The notes beneath the pieces are model-generated. The model did not search any database. It was not told the DNA's origin and worked only from the letters and a program-made list of their open reading frames with translations. Source: Burkholderiales bacterium (GTDB lineage: Bacteria; Pseudomonadota; Gammaproteobacteria; Burkholderiales; Burkholderiaceae_D). From it: a DNA stretch of 20,511 nt. Positions 15,798 through 20,511 of the stretch are shown piece by piece. Made by a program: the position numbers and the translations under genes. The stretch is taken from the NCBI GenBank assembly GCA_028868455.1, contig JAGWUK010000005.1:1-20511 (forward strand), in the 5' to 3' direction. How positions within the stretch are numbered: position 1 is the stretch's first letter; each line of letters starts with the position of its first letter.

Positions 15798-17111
15798 TTA
15801 CTCCACGAACAAAGTGGCGGGGCATTCCAGATAGCCACGCACCGTTTGTATGAATTCGGCGGCGTCCATGCCGTCTACCACGCGATGATCAAACGACGAC
15901 GATAAATTCATCATCTTGCGCGCCACGATCTGGCCGTTGCGTATCATCGGCCGCTCAACCATTTTGTTGACGCCGACAATCGCCACTTCCGGATGATTAA
16001 TGACCGGCGTAGAAACGATACCGCCGAGCGCACCAAGACTGGAAATGGTGATAGTGGATCCGGACAATTCTTCGCGTCCGGCCTTGCCGCTTTTCGCAGC
16101 TTCTGCAAGTCGTGCCATTTCATTTGCGCACGACCACAGGTCGCGTGCTTCGGCATGCCGCACCACCGGAACCATCAGGCCAGATTCAGTTTGCGCCGCA
16201 ATGCCCAGATGCACTGCCGCATGACGCGTGACCACACCCGCCTCATCATCAAAGCGCGCATTAATTTGCGGGAACTGGCGCACCGCCAGCACCACAGCAC
16301 GCATCAGGAAAGGTAGCAGGCTGAGTTTGCCGCGTTCCTTGCCCCACTGCTGATTCAGTTTGCTGCGCAAGGCTTCGAGCTCGGTCACGTCGCATTCTTC
16401 GACATACGAGAAATGCGGAATACGGCGCTTGGCATCCTGCATTTTTTGCGCAATCTTGCGGCGCAGACCGATCACCGGGATCGCCTGCTCCTCATGCAAT
16501 TCGCGGTACAAGGCGCCACTGCTAACCGACCCGCCAGTCGCTGGCCGCGCCAGATACGCGTCCAGATCGTTTTGCGTAATACGACCGCCTGCGCCCGTTC
16601 CGGGCACATATTGCAATTCAATGCCGAGATCCCAGGCGCGCCGGCGCAAGGCCGGTGAAGCGATTGGCTTTTCGCCATGCGGACGGGCGGCTGCACTGGC
16701 AGAAGCCGCTATCGCAGGCGCTTTAGCCAGCGGTGCTGTTGCTGCCGGAACCGGCGCCGCGACAGGAGTAGGCGATGGGGCAACGACTTCTGCCGTAACG
16801 GCAGGGGCGACTGTTACCGCCGGAGCGGGCGGTGCCGCTGCGACAGAACCTGTGCCCAGGTTGCCTTCGCCTTCCACTTCTATGCGTATCAGTTCCGAAC
16901 CGACGGCCATCACCTGTCCGGCAGCACCGCCTAAGGCCAGCACTTTGCCATGCACAGGGCTAGGAATTTCAATGGTTGCCTTGTCCGTCATCACATCGGC
17001 CAGGGTCTGGTCTTCTTTGATGAAATCGCCGACCTGCACATTCCAGGCGACCAGTTCGACTTCCGCAATACCTTCGCCGATATCCGGCATTTTGATGATA
17101 TGTATGCCCAT
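15798..17111 (-). CDS. bkdB: Branched-chain 2-oxoacid dehydrogenase E2 (lipoamide acyltransferase)
   Basis: This 437-residue core subunit moves the acyl group from E1 to CoA. Domains in order: one lipoyl domain (about 1-80) with lipoylated Lys44 in MTDKATIE; an Ala/Pro/Val-rich flexible linker (about 85-145); a peripheral-subunit-binding domain (about 148-187; SPALRRRAWDLG to GAGGRITQNDLDAYL) that holds E1/E3; and the catalytic acyltransferase domain to the end, with the active-site motif DHRVVDG (His near residue 408). ATG 17111 starts exactly at the lipoyl domain and has GGAGG 9 nt upstream, so the longer open frame is not used. It starts 4 bp after the E1-beta stop. Single-lipoyl E2 with this linker is the Pseudomonas BkdB type. 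Confidence 0.95.
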   Translation of the reverse strand: MGIHIIKMPDIGEGIAEVELVAWNVQVGDFIKEDQTLADVMTDKATIEIPSPVHGKVLALGGAAGQVMAVGSELIRIEVEGEGNLGTGSVAAAPPAPAVTVAPAVTAEVVAPSPTPVAAPVPAATAPLAKAPAIAASASAAARPHGEKPIASPALRRRAWDLGIELQYVPGTGAGGRITQNDLDAYLARPATGGSVSSGALYRELHEEQAIPVIGLRRKIAQKMQDAKRRIPHFSYVEECDVTELEALRSKLNQQWGKERGKLSLLPFLMRAVVLAVRQFPQINARFDDEAGVVTRHAAVHLGIAAQTESGLMVPVVRHAEARDLWSCANEMARLAEAAKSGKAGREELSGSTITISSLGALGGIVSTPVINHPEVAIVGVNKMVERPMIRNGQIVARKMMNLSSSFDHRVVDGMDAAEFIQTVRGYLECPATLFVE

Positions 17112-17115
17112 CTTC

Positions 17116-18141
17116 TTATGCCTCCATCGCACGTTTGAATGCCGCCGCAACGCGCGCCGGTCCCGGGAAATAATCCCATTCCTGCGCATGCGGATACGGT
17201 GTGTCCCAACCGGTCACCCGTTCAATCGGCGCTTCCAGATGATAGAAACAATGTTCCTGTACCAGCGCCGTCAACTCTGCGCCAAAACCGCTGGTGCGGG
17301 TGGCTTCATGCACGATGACGCAACGGCCTGTCTTTTTGACGGACGCAACGATGGTGCCCAGATCCAGCGGCCAGATGCTGCGCAAATCGATGATTTCGGC
17401 GTCGACACCGCTCTCTTGCGCCGCCGCTTCCGAGACCCAGACCATGGTGCCGTATGCCAGTACGGTCAGATCTTTGCCGGGGCGAAACACCGCCGCCGAT
17501 TCCAGCGGCACGGTGTAATACCCTTCCGGCACTTCGCCCATAGGATGTTGTGACCACGGCACCACCGGTTGATCGTGATGACCATTAAACGGGCCGTTAT
17601 ACAGGCGCTTCGGCTCCAGGAAAATCACCGGATCGTTATTTTCTATCGATGAAATCAGCAAACCTTTGGCGTCGTATGGATTGGACGGCATCACCGTGCG
17701 CAAGCCACAGACGTGGGTAAACACGGCTTCGGGACTCTGACTATGGGTCTGCCCACCATAGATACCGCCGCCGCAGGGCGTGCGTATTGTCAGCGGCGAA
17801 GTGAAATCACCGGCCGAACGAAAACGCAGGCGCGCCGCCTCCGACACGATCTGGTCGTATGCCGGATAAATGTAATCGGCAAACTGGATTTCGATCACCG
17901 GGCGCAATCCGTAAGCGCCCATGCCGATGGCGGCACCGACAATACCTGACTCGGAAATCGGCGCATCGAACACGCGCGACTTGCCATATTTTTTCTGCAA
18001 ACCTTCGGTACAGCGGAATACACCGCCAAAGTAACCGACGTCTTGTCCGAAGACCACCATGTTGTCGTCGCGTTCCAGCATCACGTCCATCGCCGAACGC
18101 AAAGCCTGAATCATGGTCATGGGTGTTTTTTTATCGTTCAT
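17116..18141 (-). CDS. bkdA2: Branched-chain 2-oxoacid dehydrogenase E1 beta subunit
   Basis: This 341-residue protein pairs with E1-alpha to form the thiamine-diphosphate decarboxylase that acts on 2-oxoisovalerate and related 2-oxoacids. Typical features: MTMIQALRSAMDVML at the start, FGQDVGYFGGVFRCTEGLQ, the segment ISESGIVGAAIGMGAYG, IQFADYIYPAYDQI, and a C-terminal transketolase-like domain. GGGGA lies just upstream of the ATG. The spacing to the upstream E1-alpha stop is 12 bp. Confidence 0.95.
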   Translation of the reverse strand: MNDKKTPMTMIQALRSAMDVMLERDDNMVVFGQDVGYFGGVFRCTEGLQKKYGKSRVFDAPISESGIVGAAIGMGAYGLRPVIEIQFADYIYPAYDQIVSEAARLRFRSAGDFTSPLTIRTPCGGGIYGGQTHSQSPEAVFTHVCGLRTVMPSNPYDAKGLLISSIENNDPVIFLEPKRLYNGPFNGHHDQPVVPWSQHPMGEVPEGYYTVPLESAAVFRPGKDLTVLAYGTMVWVSEAAAQESGVDAEIIDLRSIWPLDLGTIVASVKKTGRCVIVHEATRTSGFGAELTALVQEHCFYHLEAPIERVTGWDTPYPHAQEWDYFPGPARVAAAFKRAMEA

Positions 18142-18153
18142 TTTTTCCCCTGA

Positions 18154-19464
<1,311 letters not shown>

Positions 19465-19502
19465 TTATGTTTCAGTTATGGGTGACAACTGTGCGATATG
19501 TA

Positions 19503-19525
19503 CGCCCGGGCTTCAGACCCGGGCG
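19503..19525. promoter_or_regulatory. G+C-rich stem-loop upstream of bkdA1
   Basis: CGCCCGGG (19503-19510) and CCCGGGCG (19518-19525) form a perfect 8-bp stem with a 7-nt loop, 117 bp before the bkdA1 start. There is no T-run on either strand. It may be a leader structure of the bkd transcript. Confidence 0.45.
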
Positions 19526-19567
19526 CATCACCAGAATAGAGTAAAAAGCTGTCTTTTGGTAGCCTCA

Positions 19568-19585
19568 TGCACTTGATCAAGTGCA
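19568..19585. promoter_or_regulatory. 18-bp perfect palindrome, candidate operator for the bkd operon
   Basis: TGCACTTGATCAAGTGCA is its own reverse complement over 18 bp. It lies in the 310-bp noncoding stretch (19387-19696) between the peptidase gene and bkdA1, 182 bp before the bkdA1 start codon. A spacer-free dyad of this size is typical of a dimeric repressor or activator site. Which regulator would bind is not known to me; branched-chain amino-acid regulators (BkdR/Lrp, LiuR, LiuQ types) are the obvious candidates. Confidence 0.5.
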
Positions 19586-19624
19586 AATAGCGCGACGAAA
19601 ATCCGGCCTCGTATCGATTTTTTA

Positions 19625-19656
19625 TGCGCGGACGTTGACAGCAGCTCGTCCGCGCA
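19625..19656 (-). terminator. Tailless stem-loop downstream of the peptidase gene
   Basis: TGCGCGGACG (19625-19634) and CGTCCGCGCA (19647-19656) form a perfect 10-bp stem with a 12-nt loop, 41 bp past the peptidase stop codon on the minus strand. What follows it on that strand is an A-run, not a T-run. Confidence 0.5.
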
Positions 19657-19696
19657 CCGGCAAGTCATGCATTTCGACGGCCAATCCTGACCTGGA

Positions 19697-20511
19697 TCAT
19701 TTGACACTATCCTTCAAGTCGTTTTTGTCCTCGTCTTTTTTGTCTTCCTTTAATGGCGCTCTCGGTAAAGGTTTGCGCGGCAACATGTCATCGCGGTTGG
19801 CGGCATGCGCAACGAAGCTGGCCATGATCAAGGCGGCCTGCGTCAGATCGTTTTTTTGCACCTTGTCATAGACATCCATATTCGAGTGATGTGTACGACT
19901 CATGTAGTCCATTTCATCCTGAATGAACTGAAATCCCGGTACACCGACCCGGTCAAAGCTGACATGATCGGTACTGCCGGTCGGACGCAAGGTCGTTGTA
20001 CTCGCACCGAGATCGTGAAACGGCGCGAGCCAGGCATCAAATATCGGTTTCACTGCAACATTGTTTTCGGCGTAGATGCCACGGATTTTTCCGGCACCAT
20101 TGTCCAGGTTAAAGTAGACCGAAATCTTGCTCTGCATAGGTTTCAACGTCAGCGGCCAGGTCAGCTTGCGCGCAAACGAGGGTAAGTCTTTTTCTTTGGG
20201 ATCGGTACTGTCGGGACGCGATGCGACCCATTGATTAACATAGGCACGAGAACCAATCAGACCTTGCTCTTCACCGCCCCACAGCGCCACCCGGATGGTA
20301 CGACGAGGAACGAATCCAACGGCCTTGAGCATGCGAACAGCCTCCATGACAACCGCAACGCCGGCCGCGTTATCCGTTGCGCCAGTGCCGCCGTGCCATG
20401 AATCCAGATGCGCGCCGAGCATGACGAACTCATCTTTTTTGTCCGTACCGGGAATATCGGCAAACACATTGGCAACGGCTTGCGGGTCTTCATTACCGAA
20501 ATCCGCTTTGA
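19697..20511 (-). CDS. M28-family zinc aminopeptidase (C-terminal part)
   Basis: The gene continues past the right edge; 271 codons are visible. The frame stays open to the last base, and residues before FADIPG ([15 protein letters not shown]) read in continuously, so the 5' end is outside. Zinc-site motifs of the M28 fold are present: GAHLDSW (His and Asp ligands), GATDNAAG (bridging Asp), [11 protein letters not shown] (catalytic Glu and ligand Glu), and [13 protein letters not shown] with the last His. It is expected to release N-terminal amino acids from peptides, probably outside the cytoplasm, but the signal peptide is not visible. The C-terminus ends in a Lys/Asp-rich tail (about 15 residues) that looks disordered. 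It runs in the same direction as bkdA1 but is separated by 310 bp containing hairpins, so a shared transcript is uncertain. Confidence 0.9.
   Translation of the reverse strand, partial: KADFGNEDPQAVANVFADIPGTDKKDEFVMLGAHLDSWHGGTGATDNAAGVAVVMEAVRMLKAVGFVPRRTIRVALWGGEEQGLIGSRAYVNQWVASRPDSTDPKEKDLPSFARKLTWPLTLKPMQSKISVYFNLDNGAGKIRGIYAENNVAVKPIFDAWLAPFHDLGASTTTLRPTGSTDHVSFDRVGVPGFQFIQDEMDYMSRTHHSNMDVYDKVQKNDLTQAALIMASFVAHAANRDDMLPRKPLPRAPLKEDKKDEDKNDLKDSVK

Noticed and set aside
16360..17553. Plus-strand open frame of about 397 codons across bkdB/bkdA2
   Set aside because: It lies antisense to two well-recognised subunits and its Ala/Gly/Thr run is just the reverse of the E2 linker codons.

Overview
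This window looks like a chromosomal segment of a betaproteobacterium, most plausibly of the Oxalobacteraceae type (Herminiimonas/Collimonas/Janthinobacterium relatives). The evidence is moderate G+C, a very long NAD-dependent glutamate dehydrogenase of the 180 kDa class, a Pseudomonas-like bkd operon, and a dispersed about 104-bp palindromic repeat. The taxonomic guess is inference from gene types; no marker gene is present.

Layout. Positions 80-1738 (-) encode a methyl-accepting chemotaxis protein behind a sigma-28-like promoter. Then come a degenerate copy of the repeat and a lipoprotein (2170-3285, -) with serine beta-lactamase/DD-peptidase-like motifs. Divergent from the lipoprotein is an OmpR-type two-component pair (3444-5536, +), followed by three small + strand genes: NIPSNAP-like, GNAT acetyltransferase and GFA/CENP-V-like zinc protein. 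Positions 6813-7849 form a small accessory island: a well-preserved copy of the repeat, a 25-codon remnant of a second GNAT gene, and an A+T-rich two-gene unit. That unit is a DUF2778/Tlde1-like L,D-transpeptidase-fold protein overlapping by 4 bp a two-helix membrane protein, which I read as a candidate antibacterial effector and immunity pair.

A perfect bidirectional terminator (7893-7936) separates the island from a long minus-strand stretch: NAD-glutamate dehydrogenase (7943-12703), two unrecognised proteins (12827-13564 and 13685-14197), and a four-gene branched-chain 2-oxoacid dehydrogenase operon read as bkdA1-bkdA2-bkdB-lpdV (19386 down to 14385). The window ends in the 3' part of an M28 family zinc peptidase (19697-20511, -).

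How the genes work together. The bkd operon makes the complete E1alpha/E1beta/E2/E3 complex that turns the 2-oxoacids of valine, leucine and isoleucine into acyl-CoAs. The glutamate dehydrogenase deaminates the glutamate produced by transamination, so the right half is an amino-acid catabolism region. A peptidase upstream could supply amino acids (inference). The left half is sensing and envelope functions.

Points most worth a second look: the Tlde1-like effector with its membrane partner beside a mobile-looking repeat and a broken gene; the repeat itself; an 18-bp perfect palindrome upstream of bkdA1; and four minus-strand genes whose 3' ends each carry a strong hairpin without a U-tract, unlike the canonical terminator at 7893-7936.
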